Position numbers and translations under genes: made by a program. Shown here piece by piece: positions 45,304 through 54,322 of a stretch of DNA of 64,000 nt (position 1 is its first letter; the number at the start of each line of letters is the position of its first letter). Below the pieces are notes generated by a model. That model worked only from the letters and a program-made list of their open reading frames with translations. It made no database searches and was not told the origin of the DNA. The DNA comes from Proteiniphilum sp. X52 (GTDB taxonomy: Bacteria; Bacteroidota; Bacteroidia; Bacteroidales; Dysgonomonadaceae), in the NCBI RefSeq assembly GCF_003712195.1, contig NZ_RDSD01000004.1:1-64000 (forward strand), in the 5' to 3' direction.

Positions 45304-45995
45304 TCCGCGATTTCCCCTTTTCTATAGTAATAAACGATACCATACTCCCTATTACGGGCAAGCCGTTTTTCGGGAGGTAAACCACTGTTGTGTTTTTCCA
45401 CCTCTTCCCATATCTCAAAAATAATCTTATCCACTTTTTCCCGGTAGGCGGCCACCTCCTCCAAGACGCGGGCCGTGGCCTTCCGATGCAGTTTCTGGGT
45501 CTGGTATCCTTCTTTAAAAAGGGTGAACATGACCTTCACCTTGGCAATGGAGGGGTTATAGATGGGGACTCCACCCTGTATGGTACGTTGGTGCTCCCCG
45601 TCAATGATTCTTTGGCCCCATTCCAATAGTTGCTCGTTAGAGGTCAAATCGGGAACAACCATATTGGTTTCTTCCAATCCATACAGAGACAGCTGTGCTT
45701 CCTTAATCTCGGAGCGCATCACACACATATATAGCACCTGTATAAAATGGGAAATATACATACGGGCATTTTTCGTCTTCCCGGCGAAGGATTTCCCGGC
45801 TTTCACCTGTGTGTCGTACAACTGCTGGTAGCGGGCCAACAAATGTTCGAAATGGGTCAATACACTCCTAGCCTCGTCAAGAGTTCCCGCGGAGAACGAG
45901 AGTTCCTGAAAATCAGTATCGGCCGCTTTTTCAACTGCCGATCTCAAGGCCCTGATACGGGCACTGTCTGTATTTGGTAATCTGCGGTAGGGCAT
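45300..45995 (-). CDS. Uncharacterised helical protein coupled to TatD
   Basis: This 231-residue soluble protein is mostly helical and charged. I do not recognise a family. Visible features are an N-terminal MPYRRLPNTDSARIRALR stretch, a KNARMYISHFIQVLYMCVM helix near 75-93, a QLLEWGQRIIDGE segment near 120, and a C-terminal KRLARNREYGIVYYYRKGE. No signal peptide or membrane helix is seen. The 4-bp ATGA overlap with tatD suggests that the two act together or are made in fixed ratio. No promoter box was identified upstream. Confidence 0.75.
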   Translation of the reverse strand: MPYRRLPNTDSARIRALRSAVEKAADTDFQELSFSAGTLDEARSVLTHFEHLLARYQQLYDTQVKAGKSFAGKTKNARMYISHFIQVLYMCVMRSEIKEAQLSLYGLEETNMVVPDLTSNEQLLEWGQRIIDGEHQRTIQGGVPIYNPSIAKVKVMFTLFKEGYQTQKLHRKATARVLEEVAAYREKVDKIIFEIWEEVEKHNSGLPPEKRLARNREYGIVYYYRKGEIAE

Positions 45996-46045
45996 GTGAC
46001 TAACGGCTATGCTTCATCGATAAGCCTCTTCTTTTTTCTTTTTTA

Positions 46046-47023
46046 TCACTTCTCTCTGTACATCAGATTTTCCGCCAAAGTGATCAGATCCCCTTTATGA
46101 TCATCGGCAATATTGATGGATGAGAGATAATCAAGCGACGCAAGATAATACTTTTCGATAAGATTTTCAACGGCAAATTTCAAATTTAATTCATCATAAA
46201 TATTTTTAACAAACTTGATTTTTTCGTCGGGATCATATTCGGTGGCTGTCAACCATCTGTCCAACTCCTCCCTCTGCCTATCGTTCGCATTCTTCAACGC
46301 CCTGATGAGCAGGAAGGTTTTTTTATTGCATAAGATATCTCCCCCTATTTTCTTTCCAAAGGTCTTGGGATTGCCATATACATCCAGCAGGTCGTCCTTT
46401 AACTGAAATGCCAGCCCCATATTGATCCCGAATTCATAAAGCAAATCGGCATCCTCAGCCGGGGCTCCGGCTATGATGGCGCCGATTTTCAAGGCACAAG
46501 CGATGAGTACCGCCGTTTTCAGGCGTATCATCTCGACATATTCCTCTTCTGTCACATCGAGACGCTGTTCAAAATCCATATCGTATTGTTGTCCCTTGCA
46601 TATCTCCATGGCTGTGGTTGTGAACAGCTCCAAAATGTCGGGAAGCACACCGGCAGGAACTTTGGCGATATATTTATAAGCTTCTATCACCAAAGCGTCA
46701 CCTGAGAGGATCGCACTGTTTTCATTCCATTTTTTGTGCACAGTCGGATATCCGCGCCTCAAATCGGCATTGTCCATCAAATCGTCATGCACAAGGGAGA
46801 AATTATGGAATATTTCCACGGCCAACGCGGGATCTATGACCTCTTCGGCATTTTTCCCGAAAAGGTCCGCTGCCATCAATGTCAATAGGGGTCTGAGCCG
46901 CTTTCCTCCCATCGACAATATATATTCGGCGGGAGCGAAAAGTGTGCGGGGTTGACAATCTTTCAACACCTCCCTGGCCGCCTTATCGATCAGTTTCTCG
47001 AAAACAGATATTTTATGCATCAT
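46046..47023 (-). CDS. Polyprenyl diphosphate synthase (trans-isoprenyl type)
   Basis: These enzymes condense isopentenyl diphosphate onto allylic diphosphates to make quinone side chains or carrier lipids. The 325-residue protein has the first aspartate motif DDLMD at 80-84, followed by LRRG, and the second motif DDLLD at 210-214, followed by VYGNPKTFGKK. GGKRLRP near 38 binds pyrophosphate. Menaquinone side-chain synthesis is the likely role; chain length cannot be read reliably. ATG codons at 47023 and 47020 are adjacent (MMHKIS). It lies downstream of tonB but behind a terminator. Confidence 0.95.
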   Translation of the reverse strand: MMHKISVFEKLIDKAAREVLKDCQPRTLFAPAEYILSMGGKRLRPLLTLMAADLFGKNAEEVIDPALAVEIFHNFSLVHDDLMDNADLRRGYPTVHKKWNENSAILSGDALVIEAYKYIAKVPAGVLPDILELFTTTAMEICKGQQYDMDFEQRLDVTEEEYVEMIRLKTAVLIACALKIGAIIAGAPAEDADLLYEFGINMGLAFQLKDDLLDVYGNPKTFGKKIGGDILCNKKTFLLIRALKNANDRQREELDRWLTATEYDPDEKIKFVKNIYDELNLKFAVENLIEKYYLASLDYLSSINIADDHKGDLITLAENLMYREK

Positions 47024-47035
47024 CGCGATTGACTT

Positions 47036-47072
47036 AAGTAAAAAAGCTGCTCTTGGGATTCAAAAGCAGCTT
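47036..47072 (-). terminator. Rho-independent terminator of tonB
   Basis: AAGCTGCT at 47044-47051 pairs with AGCAGCTT at 47065-47072. On the minus strand the stem is followed by a T-run (complement of the A-run at 47040-47045). It separates tonB from the polyprenyl synthase gene. Confidence 0.88.
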
Positions 47073-47097
47073 CTTCACCTTCACCTTTTATAATCAT

Positions 47098-47796
47098 TTA
47101 ATTCTGTAAGCGGAATACCACAGGCAGTGTAAATCGAACACGCACCGCGGAGCCGCGTTGTTTTCCGGGCTTCCATTTGGGCATCTGCTGGATTACACGG
47201 ATAGCCTCCCTGTCGAGTGACGGGTCTACGCCGCGCACCACCTGCACGTCGGTGATGCTGCCATCTCTCTCAACCACGAAGTTACAGATTACACGTCCGG
47301 AGATACCATTTTCCTGCGCGATGACCGGATACCTGATATTATCACTCAGGAACTTCATCATGGCTGCGTTCCCACCGGGGAATTCCGGCTGTTCTTCCAC
47401 CACTACGAAAATCTCTTCGGTCACCTCTTCCTGTTTCGGTTTAGGTGGTGGGGGTGGAATATACACATCGGTCTGTCGCTTGGTCTGGTCGTCTTCAACC
47501 TTGATCTCCATTCTGGTTTCCACTTTATCGTCTACCACCTCGATGATCTCGGGAGCTTGCGGTTCTGGTGGTGGTGGAGGAGGTGGTGGAGGCGGTTCAT
47601 GACGAGTGATCTCGATTTCCTCTTCGGCCAAAACATCCTGAACAAGGACAGTCTCATCCAGTTTTCGGGTTTCGGTCGACCATTCAAAAGCGAAGAAAAG
47701 GAGGGAAACACCAAGCACCATACCCATCAGGATATATGTGCCTCGATGTCTTTCCAGATTCGCTTTCGGCGATTTTTTTACTTCATCTTTGTTCAT
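47098..47796 (-). CDS. tonB: TonB energy transducer (stand-alone)
   Basis: TonB spans the periplasm and transmits energy to TonB-dependent receptors such as SusC. The 232-residue protein has one membrane helix (about 20-39), a run of ten prolines starting near 70, further acidic Pro-rich repeats, and the C-terminal TonB fold from about 140. Key motifs are EFPGG, RYPVIAQENGISGRV and MPKWKPGKQRG near the end. The ExbB/ExbD partners are not adjacent: the nearest set lies 3 kb away. The C-terminal domain is very similar to the second TonB at 62585. Confidence 0.95.
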   Translation of the reverse strand: MNKDEVKKSPKANLERHRGTYILMGMVLGVSLLFFAFEWSTETRKLDETVLVQDVLAEEEIEITRHEPPPPPPPPPPEPQAPEIIEVVDDKVETRMEIKVEDDQTKRQTDVYIPPPPPKPKQEEVTEEIFVVVEEQPEFPGGNAAMMKFLSDNIRYPVIAQENGISGRVICNFVVERDGSITDVQVVRGVDPSLDREAIRVIQQMPKWKPGKQRGSAVRVRFTLPVVFRLQN

Positions 47797-47844
47797 TGTG
47801 AATCTTTTTTATCTACTGCTTGTTTTTATCACTCTGTTTAAATA

Positions 47845-47852
47845 CAAAAATA
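47845..47852 (-). promoter_or_regulatory. -7 promoter box of tonB
   Basis: The complement of 47845-47852 is TATTTTTG, 48 nt before the tonB ATG. A poor -33 match (ATTG) is seen at 22 bp. The neighbouring 47853-48008 is AT-rich and holds no gene. Confidence 0.4.
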
Positions 47853-48008
47853 GCTATTTTTTTATTCCGTAGCGCAATTTATAAAGAAAAATCCGAAAAA
47901 AAGAACTTTTTAATTTCTTTTATGCGATTATCACAGTTTTCGCTCCCCTGCCGGCATCATCTTTAAAAATAAGACACTATAATCGGGCCAAGGTTTAACG
48001 AAAAGCGT

Positions 48009-48545
48009 TTATTTTACTTTATAAATATCTTTCAGGTTTCTGCCGTATCCATCATAATCCAGCCCGTAACCGACAATAAAGTCATTGGGAATTTCCAATG
48101 CCACATAATCGATATGAAGCTTCTGCCGCAACGCGGCAGGTTTAAACAGCAAAGTAGCCACCTTCACCTCCAATGGATTATATTTCTCCAACTCCTTTTT
48201 GAGCGCCACCATGGTATTCCCGCTATCTACAATATCTTCCACAACCACCACATTACGGCCTTGGATGCTTTCATTCAGGCCTAGCACTTCTTGGATCTTG
48301 TTTGTGGTAGAGGTTCCATGATAGGAGGCAAGACGCACAAAAGTGATCTCACTGGGGATGGAGACCTGCTTCATTAACTCTCCGGCAAACATAAAAGCAC
48401 CGTTGAGCACAGCCAGAAAGATCGGATCTTTTCCTCCCAGGTCGGAGTTTATACGTTCGGCAATCCGTTTTATTCCCTGTTCAATGATCTCTTGTTCAAT
48501 AAACAATTCAAACTGTTTATCCTTGATGGTTATGACTTCTTTCAC
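48009..48545 (-). CDS. hpt: Hypoxanthine phosphoribosyltransferase
   Basis: Hpt salvages hypoxanthine and guanine using PRPP. The 178-residue product has the PRPP-binding loop VVVVEDIVDSGNTM near 99-112, the flexible loop VRLASYHGTSTTNK near 71-84 and the base-binding DFIVGYGLDYDGYGRN near 154-169. The only suitable start is a GTG at 48545 (protein begins MKEVITIKDKQ), since no in-frame ATG lies upstream before a non-coding stretch. The gene seems monocistronic. Confidence 0.95.
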   Translation of the reverse strand: MKEVITIKDKQFELFIEQEIIEQGIKRIAERINSDLGGKDPIFLAVLNGAFMFAGELMKQVSIPSEITFVRLASYHGTSTTNKIQEVLGLNESIQGRNVVVVEDIVDSGNTMVALKKELEKYNPLEVKVATLLFKPAALRQKLHIDYVALEIPNDFIVGYGLDYDGYGRNLKDIYKVK

Positions 48546-48715
48546 TATTCCGGATTTTTTTAAAGCGTCAAAATTACTACTTTTTATGATTTTACAAAAA
48601 TGAAAATAGCTTTTTCAGTATTTATCATGGATAATTCCCGGATAACCGGTCCGGGAAATCAACCGATCCAATGCAATTGTCTGAAAAAATTTTCGAGGAA
48701 AACCTGACAAAGATG

Positions 48716-49432
48716 TCAGAGGTGAATATAAAAACTGCTTACCAAGTCGGAAAAACCTTCAGTGTATCGATGCCGGCTGTTTTCAATGATGAGCGAACTT
48801 ATTTCTGTATGATCAGCCGGTCGCATCGTCAACTCAACCAGGAGCCGTTTCGGTTCGGTATCCGGCAAAGGATATACAATGGTTTTCCGTTTCATGTAAA
48901 ACCTATGTTTTTCACACAAGCAGTCCAACTCATCCCCCTTGCCGTAAGGGAGGATAAGGGAGAGTGTTCCGCGGTTTTTAAGGCAGCGCCGGGCGGAAAG
49001 CAACAAATCATCCAATGTAAGCGAAACGGAATGTCTTGCTCTTGCCCGTCCTTTCTCCGGCGGCAAAAGAGAATCGGAAAAATAAGGTGGATTGGAAACA
49101 ATCAGATCGAAACGTTTCGGACTATCTTGGGCAAACTGCCGGAAAGCCACCAATTCCACATCAATTCTGTCAGAAAAAGGGGAATTCCCTATGTTCTCTT
49201 TCGCCTGCTCCACCGCTTGTTCATCCACATCAATAGCCATCACCTTTGCCTGCGGATTGCGTTGTGCCACCATCAACGCAATGAGTCCGGTGCCTGTTCC
49301 CACGTCCAGCACTTCTGCCGCGTTATCCACGCCGGCCCACGCGCCAAGCAGCACGCCATCTGTTCCGACTTTCATCGCACATTGATCGTGAAAGACCGTG
49401 AATTGCTTGAACCGGAAATAAGGATTACTCAT
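48716..49432 (-). CDS. trmN6: tRNA1(Val) adenine-37 N6-methyltransferase
   Basis: TrmN6 (YfiC) methylates A37 of tRNA-Val. The ATG at 49432 gives the typical opening MSNPYFRFKQFTVFHD and 238 residues; in-frame codons further upstream are rejected. The SAM site DVGTGTGLIALM is near 42-53, AIDVDEQAVEQA near 66-77, and the N6-adenine catalytic motif NPPYF near 112 (in SNPPYFSDS). It is divergent from lon. A TACTTTTG -7 box (complement of 49489-49496) fits as its promoter. Confidence 0.92.
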   Translation of the reverse strand: MSNPYFRFKQFTVFHDQCAMKVGTDGVLLGAWAGVDNAAEVLDVGTGTGLIALMVAQRNPQAKVMAIDVDEQAVEQAKENIGNSPFSDRIDVELVAFRQFAQDSPKRFDLIVSNPPYFSDSLLPPEKGRARARHSVSLTLDDLLLSARRCLKNRGTLSLILPYGKGDELDCLCEKHRFYMKRKTIVYPLPDTEPKRLLVELTMRPADHTEISSLIIENSRHRYTEGFSDLVSSFYIHL

Positions 49433-49488
49433 ATCTCTCCAACTTTGGCACGGATTTTGATCACTATCATTCAATAGAAAACCAAAAA

Positions 49489-49496
49489 CAAAAGTA
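49489..49496 (-). promoter_or_regulatory. -7 promoter box of trmN6
   Basis: The complement of 49489-49496 is TACTTTTG, 56 nt upstream of the trmN6 ATG. A weak -33 match (TCTG, complement of 49518-49521) is at 21 bp. No matching box was found for the divergent lon gene. Confidence 0.4.
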
Positions 49497-49531
49497 AACA
49501 TTTTTCTGTTCTGATAACAGAAACAAATACA

Positions 49532-52009
49532 ATGATGAATCCATTCAAAAAACATATGGCCCCTGAGGAGTATCCCGAGACAAATGTAATATCTTTTATT
49601 ACCAGTGACTTCGTCGACGGGAACCAGGAGATCGACGAATCCCAGCTGGAAGAGACCCTTCCCCTCCTTCCCTTACGGAACACAATTGTTTTCCCGGGAA
49701 GCACCCTGCCCATATCGGTAGGTCGGAAAAAATCGCTGGATCTGATCAGATCGCTTGGCAAGAAACAAAAGTACATCGGATTGGTATGTCAGAAAGATGC
49801 TGCTATCGACGATCCACAAGAAGGTGATCTTTATCCTGTCGGTGTGATTGCCGAAGTGATCCGTGTCATTGAATTGGGAGATAATAATCTCAGTATCATC
49901 GTACAGGCAAGGAAACGGTTCGAGTGGCAACAGATCACACAGACCGAACCCTATATGAGGGCAACCTTCAAGCTGAGGGAATATGTGAGGGCATCAAAAG
50001 ATGACAAAGAATTCAAGGCAATCCTGGATTCTATCCGGGATTCCCTGCTCCATATGCTTCACATGCTGGGTGAACCTCCCCGGGAGTTGATACAGACCCT
50101 TAACAGTGAATCGTTCTCCGATATGCTGATCAGCTATAGTGGCACCAACCTGCCCATCGAAGGACATGAAAAGCAGGAACTGCTTAGCATCAACGACGAG
50201 AAAGAGCAAGCCTATCGCCTGCTGATGATCCTGAACCGCGAGTCCCAGGTGCTGGAGCTAAAAATGAATATCCAGATGAAAACCCGGGAAGATTTGAATC
50301 AACAACAGAAAGAATATTTTCTCCAGCAGCAGATTAAAACCATCCAGGAAGAACTGGGAGGAAATACCCAACAGATAGAGATTGACGAATTCAGGAAAAA
50401 AGCAAAAGAGAAAAAATGGAGCGACGAGGTGGCGAAAACATTCGAGAAAGAGGTGCAGAAGTTGGAGCGATTGAACCCGCAGTCACCGGACTATTCGGTA
50501 CAGTTCGGATACCTTCAGACCATTCTCGAGCTACCGTGGGGAGTGTATACCAAAGACAATTTCAATTTGAAGAATGCCCAAAAGGTGCTCGACAAAGACC
50601 ACTTCGGCATGGAAAAAGTAAAGGAGCGTATCATTGAACACCTGGCCGTGCTGAAACTCAAAGGCGACCTGAAATCTCCCATCCTCTGCCTTTATGGCCC
50701 TCCGGGTGTAGGAAAGACCTCATTGGGCAAATCCGTTGCCGAGGCGCTCAACCGCAAATACGTGCGTGTTTCGCTCGGCGGGCTGCATGATGAAGCCGAG
50801 ATCCGCGGACACCGCCGCACCTATATCGGCGCTATCCCGGGCAGGATCATACAAAACATACAGAAAGCCGGCTCATCCAATCCTGTTTTCGTACTGGATG
50901 AAGTGGACAAGATAGGGAATGATTTCCGGGGCGATCCCTCCTCGGCATTGCTCGAAGTACTGGATCCGGAACAGAATTCCGCATTTCACGACAACTATCT
51001 CTCGATCGATTATGATCTGTCGAAAGTACTTTTCATTGCCACCGCAAACAACCTGAACTCCGTCCCTCAACCGCTGCTCGACCGAATGGAGTTAATCAAC
51101 GTGGGTGGCTATATCACGGAAGAGAAAATCGAGATCGCCCATCGCCATCTTATACCCAAAGAACTTCAGAACCACGGTATCAAGAAAGGTGCTTTCTCCA
51201 TCTCCAAGTCTGCCTTGCAGAAGATTATTGAAAATTACACAAGAGAGTCGGGTGTACGTGAACTGAACAAGAAAATCGCCAAGATCATGCGGAAAGTAGC
51301 TCGAAGAATTGCGGCGGAAGAACCTTATCCGAGAACGCTCAGGATATCCGATCTGAAAGAGTATTTAGGTGTTGAAGAATACAGCAGGGACAGCTATCAG
51401 GGCAACCAGTACGCCGGGGTAGTCACCGGATTGGCATGGACTGCCGTAGGTGGCGAGATCCTTTTTGTGGAAAGCTCACTCAGCAGGGGAAAAGGCTCCA
51501 AGCTTACCCTTACCGGAAATCTGGGTGATGTGATGAAAGAATCGGCCATGCTTGCCATGGAATATATACATTCACATGCCCAGGATTTGAATATTGATCC
51601 GGAAATTTTTGAAACCTGGAATACTCATATCCACGTACCGGAAGGTGCCATGCCCAAAGACGGACCTTCGGCAGGTATCACAATGATCACTTCACTGGCG
51701 TCCGCCTATACACAACGGAAGGTACGACCCAACCTGGCCATGACCGGCGAGATCACCCTACGAGGGAAGGTGCTCCCCGTTGGCGGGATCCGCGAAAAGA
51801 TACTGGCCGCCAAACGGGCGGGTATCAAAGAGATTGTCCTTTGCAAGGAGAATAAGAAAGATATCGATGAGATCAATCCGCGATATGTGGAAGGACTCAT
51901 CTTTCACTACGTAAGTGACGTGAAAGAAGTGCTGGATTTGGCGCTTATGAACGAGAAGGTGGATCAGCCGAAAAACTTTTCAATCATACAGGAGAAATCT
52001 CAAAAGTAA
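49532..52009 (+). CDS. lon: ATP-dependent protease Lon
   Basis: Lon degrades misfolded and regulatory proteins. The 825-residue protein has the N-terminal LON substrate domain (about 45-245), a coiled-coil segment, the AAA+ module with Walker A GPPGVGKT near 388-395 and Walker [12 protein letters not shown], and the protease domain with the Ser-Lys dyad S713 (in DGPSAG) and K756 (in [12 protein letters not shown]). All are intact. ATGs at 49532 and 49535 are adjacent. The N-terminal 40 residues are specific to this group. A terminator follows. Confidence 0.98.
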   Translation: MMNPFKKHMAPEEYPETNVISFITSDFVDGNQEIDESQLEETLPLLPLRNTIVFPGSTLPISVGRKKSLDLIRSLGKKQKYIGLVCQKDAAIDDPQEGDLYPVGVIAEVIRVIELGDNNLSIIVQARKRFEWQQITQTEPYMRATFKLREYVRASKDDKEFKAILDSIRDSLLHMLHMLGEPPRELIQTLNSESFSDMLISYSGTNLPIEGHEKQELLSINDEKEQAYRLLMILNRESQVLELKMNIQMKTREDLNQQQKEYFLQQQIKTIQEELGGNTQQIEIDEFRKKAKEKKWSDEVAKTFEKEVQKLERLNPQSPDYSVQFGYLQTILELPWGVYTKDNFNLKNAQKVLDKDHFGMEKVKERIIEHLAVLKLKGDLKSPILCLYGPPGVGKTSLGKSVAEALNRKYVRVSLGGLHDEAEIRGHRRTYIGAIPGRIIQNIQKAGSSNPVFVLDEVDKIGNDFRGDPSSALLEVLDPEQNSAFHDNYLSIDYDLSKVLFIATANNLNSVPQPLLDRMELINVGGYITEEKIEIAHRHLIPKELQNHGIKKGAFSISKSALQKIIENYTRESGVRELNKKIAKIMRKVARRIAAEEPYPRTLRISDLKEYLGVEEYSRDSYQGNQYAGVVTGLAWTAVGGEILFVESSLSRGKGSKLTLTGNLGDVMKESAMLAMEYIHSHAQDLNIDPEIFETWNTHIHVPEGAMPKDGPSAGITMITSLASAYTQRKVRPNLAMTGEITLRGKVLPVGGIREKILAAKRAGIKEIVLCKENKKDIDEINPRYVEGLIFHYVSDVKEVLDLALMNEKVDQPKNFSIIQEKSQK

Positions 52010-52037
52010 ATCGCGATTTTCAATTTTTTGATGACAT

Positions 52038-52083
52038 CAGCGTATCCCATTGGCATGGAGGCCTCTTCGGATACGCTGTTTTT
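52038..52083 (+). terminator. Rho-independent terminator of lon
   Basis: CAGCGTATCC at 52038-52047 pairs with GGATACGCTG at 52069-52078 and is followed by TTTTT. Confidence 0.9.
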
Positions 52084-52089
52084 CATCTC

Positions 52090-53052
52090 TCACACCGGGG
52101 AGAGCTTGAAGGAAAAGTAAACCAGATAGAACAGGAGAAACGCCACTCCCTGCCATCGGGTGATGCGGATGCCTCGTTTCATAAAGATCCATAATAACAG
52201 GCTGATCCCAATCACAAAGAGGCTGTCGATATAATTGATATCGGGCGCGCTGATCGGCTGGATGAACCCCGCCACACCCAGAATTAACAGAATATTGAGG
52301 ATGTTCGACCCCACCACATTCCCTATCGCTATGTCTGCCCGCTTTTTGACGGCCGCCACCACCGAGGTGGCCAACTCCGGCATACTGGTTCCTGCCGCCA
52401 CAATAGTAAGCCCTATCATTGATTCCGACATTCCCAGCCGCGCCGCAATAATCACCGCGTTCTCAACCAGCAGGTCGGAACCATATACCAAACCCAGCAA
52501 CCCCACTCCAATCAACAAAATATCCAAGGTCCAGTGTTTATTTAAACGTATCCCTTCCTCCAAATGTGTCTCTTTTTCACTGTCGCTATCCTGTGTTTTC
52601 ATATTTTTCTTTTTTGAAGAAACCAAAAGATATGCCATATAGGAGACAAGCATCACAATAAAGATGAAGGCCTCAACCCTCGAAATTACGGAATCGAGAA
52701 AAAACAGAAAAAACAACAACGTTGTCAATATCATCACCGGCACATCCAGTTTCAGCAACTGCCTCTTTACCGCCAACGGGTAAATTATGGCTGCCAGTCC
52801 AAGAATAAGACCTATATTGAAAAAATTCGAACCCAATACATTTCCAATTGAAAGCGCGCTTTGCCCGTGCAAAGCTGCTTTTATGCTCACCACCAATTCC
52901 GGCGCGCTGGTGCCTACTGAAACAATGGTCAGCCCGATCACCAACGGACTGATTCCGACACGCTTCGCCAACGACGACGCTCCGGAAACCAAACCTTCCG
53001 CACTAAAATACAAAATAACCAGCGAAATCAACAACCCAACAATCTCCATCAT
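52090..53052 (-). CDS. CaCA-family Na+/Ca2+ antiporter (YrbG-like)
   Basis: This exchanger moves calcium or another cation against sodium. The 320-residue protein has ten hydrophobic segments in two inverted halves, each with a signature alpha-repeat: GTSAPELVVS with GNVLGSNFFN in the first, and GTSMPELATS with GNVVGSNILN in the second. The ATG at 53052 follows a GGTGAG stretch and starts the first helix; the TTG at 53073 adds a charged tail and is not chosen. The central cytoplasmic loop (about 150-180) is acidic and basic in turn. Ion choice is inferred from the family. Confidence 0.93.
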   Translation of the reverse strand: MMEIVGLLISLVILYFSAEGLVSGASSLAKRVGISPLVIGLTIVSVGTSAPELVVSIKAALHGQSALSIGNVLGSNFFNIGLILGLAAIIYPLAVKRQLLKLDVPVMILTTLLFFLFFLDSVISRVEAFIFIVMLVSYMAYLLVSSKKKNMKTQDSDSEKETHLEEGIRLNKHWTLDILLIGVGLLGLVYGSDLLVENAVIIAARLGMSESMIGLTIVAAGTSMPELATSVVAAVKKRADIAIGNVVGSNILNILLILGVAGFIQPISAPDINYIDSLFVIGISLLLWIFMKRGIRITRWQGVAFLLFYLVYFSFKLSPV

Positions 53053-53123
53053 CTCACCCTGTCTTTTCCTCAATTGGGATACAGATATCGTTCTCTCATC
53101 CCGTAAATATTGTAGCGACCCAT

Positions 53124-53150
53124 AAAAAAACCCCTTTGTGAAAAAGGGGT
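53124..53150 (-). terminator. Rho-independent terminator of the sigma factor gene
   Basis: ACCCCTTT at 53130-53137 pairs with AAAGGGGT at 53143-53150. On the minus strand the stem is followed by seven T (complement of 53123-53129). Confidence 0.9.
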
Positions 53151-53180
53151 GTTTGTTACTTACTCTTTATTCTTCCAAGA

Positions 53181-53699
53181 TTATTCAGCATAAAATCTGA
53201 AATCCTTGAGTAACTCCTGAAGCCGTTTCCTGGCAAAAAATATCCTGCTCTTTACAGTACCGATCGGCAATCCAAGATGTTTTGCTATCTCTTCATATTT
53301 ATATCCCGACACGTGCATTGAAAAAGGCACCTTATATTCATCGGTAAAACTATTGATCGCCTTGTTGATCTCTTTGATCGTATAAGCTCCGTTAGGCGTG
53401 TCAAAACCGGAATCCTGCGGTAAATTCAGATGATACAGATTCTCTGTCTTGTCAATGATAGTCTGGCTGCGGACGATCTTACGATAATTATTCACGAAAA
53501 TATTATGCATGATGGTGAAAACCCATCCTTTAAAATTGACATTCTCATAATACTTCTCCTTGTTATCCAGTACGCGGAGAGTTGTTTCCTGCAACAGATC
53601 TTTAGCTTCTTCCCTGTCGGCTGTCAATGTCAATGCGAAATTGAACATGTTGTCCTGTAGTCCTAATAACTGTTTTTCGAAAGAAATCTTTGTTTTCAT
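53181..53699 (-). CDS. ECF-type RNA polymerase sigma factor
   Basis: This 172-residue sigma-70-family factor has region 2 (DREEAKDLLQETTLRVLDNKE near 24-44, and FKGWVFTIMHNIFVNNYRK near 56-74) and region 4 (EIAKHLGLPIGTVKSRIFFARKRLQELL near 140-167). It lacks regions 1 and 3, as expected for the extracytoplasmic-function group. No anti-sigma gene is adjacent, which differs from the glycan-sensing sigma/anti-sigma pairs of this phylum. A -7 box precedes the gene at 53741-53748. Regulon unknown. Confidence 0.93.
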   Translation of the reverse strand: MKTKISFEKQLLGLQDNMFNFALTLTADREEAKDLLQETTLRVLDNKEKYYENVNFKGWVFTIMHNIFVNNYRKIVRSQTIIDKTENLYHLNLPQDSGFDTPNGAYTIKEINKAINSFTDEYKVPFSMHVSGYKYEEIAKHLGLPIGTVKSRIFFARKRLQELLKDFRFYAE

Positions 53700-53740
53700 A
53701 AGCGATGTGCTTTAGTTGTGTTAATTGATCGTTGTCCTTG

Positions 53741-53748
53741 CAAATATA
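53741..53748 (-). promoter_or_regulatory. -7 promoter box of the sigma factor gene
   Basis: The complement is TATATTTG, 41 nt before the ATG. No -33 box at 19-21 bp was found, which leaves room for activation or autoregulation. The region 53749-54096 is otherwise AT-rich and empty. Confidence 0.4.
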
Positions 53749-54096
53749 AAGAGATATATTTAAAAACACTCCTTTTATGCACCCAAAAACGATTAATTAG
53801 TGTTAACAAATAAAGAATTGTCAAAAATATGCTGATAAACAGACAAATAAACATCAAAAAAATACACCTCAAACCCTCGATAACTGATAAAAAAAATTTA
53901 TATCTTAAATCATTGAATAAATGATTACAATAAAATTGAAGGCGTGGATTTTTTAGACCGGCAATTTTTTGAGATGACAAACAACTATTCCATATGTTAA
54001 TCGCCCGGTTTAACACAACCGGTTAATTATCGGGAAAGAAAGAAAATTACCATTCCCGGATCCTGACAATCGGACTTTATGGCATACAATTTGCAT

Positions 54097-54315
54097 TGAA
54101 GAATGAAGAGTGAAAAGTGAAGAATGAAGAGTGAAAAGTGAAGAATGAAGAATGAAAAGTGAAGAATGAAGAGTGAAAAGTGAAGAATGAAGAGTGAAAA
54201 GTGAAGAATGAAGAATGAAAAGTGAAGAATGAAGAATGAAGAGGGAAGAGCTAATTTTTAATTCTTAATTCTTCACTCTTAATTCTTAATTTTTAATTCT
54301 TAATTTTTAATTTAC
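54097..54315. repeat. Long block of GAAGAATGAAGAGTGAAAAGTG repeats
   Basis: The words GAAGAATGAA, GAAGAGTGAA and AAGTGAAG repeat for about 155 bp (54097-54250). They are followed by 65 bp of TTAATTCTTAATTTTTAATTC words, which look like the complement of a related theme. The block lies directly before htpG and should be part of its leader or promoter region. Confidence 0.85.
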
Positions 54316-54322
54316 AATACAT

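Noticed and set aside
49433-49555. N-terminal extension of trmN6
   Set aside because: It reads through the lon-trmN6 promoter region and lacks homology; MSNPYFRFKQF is the typical start.
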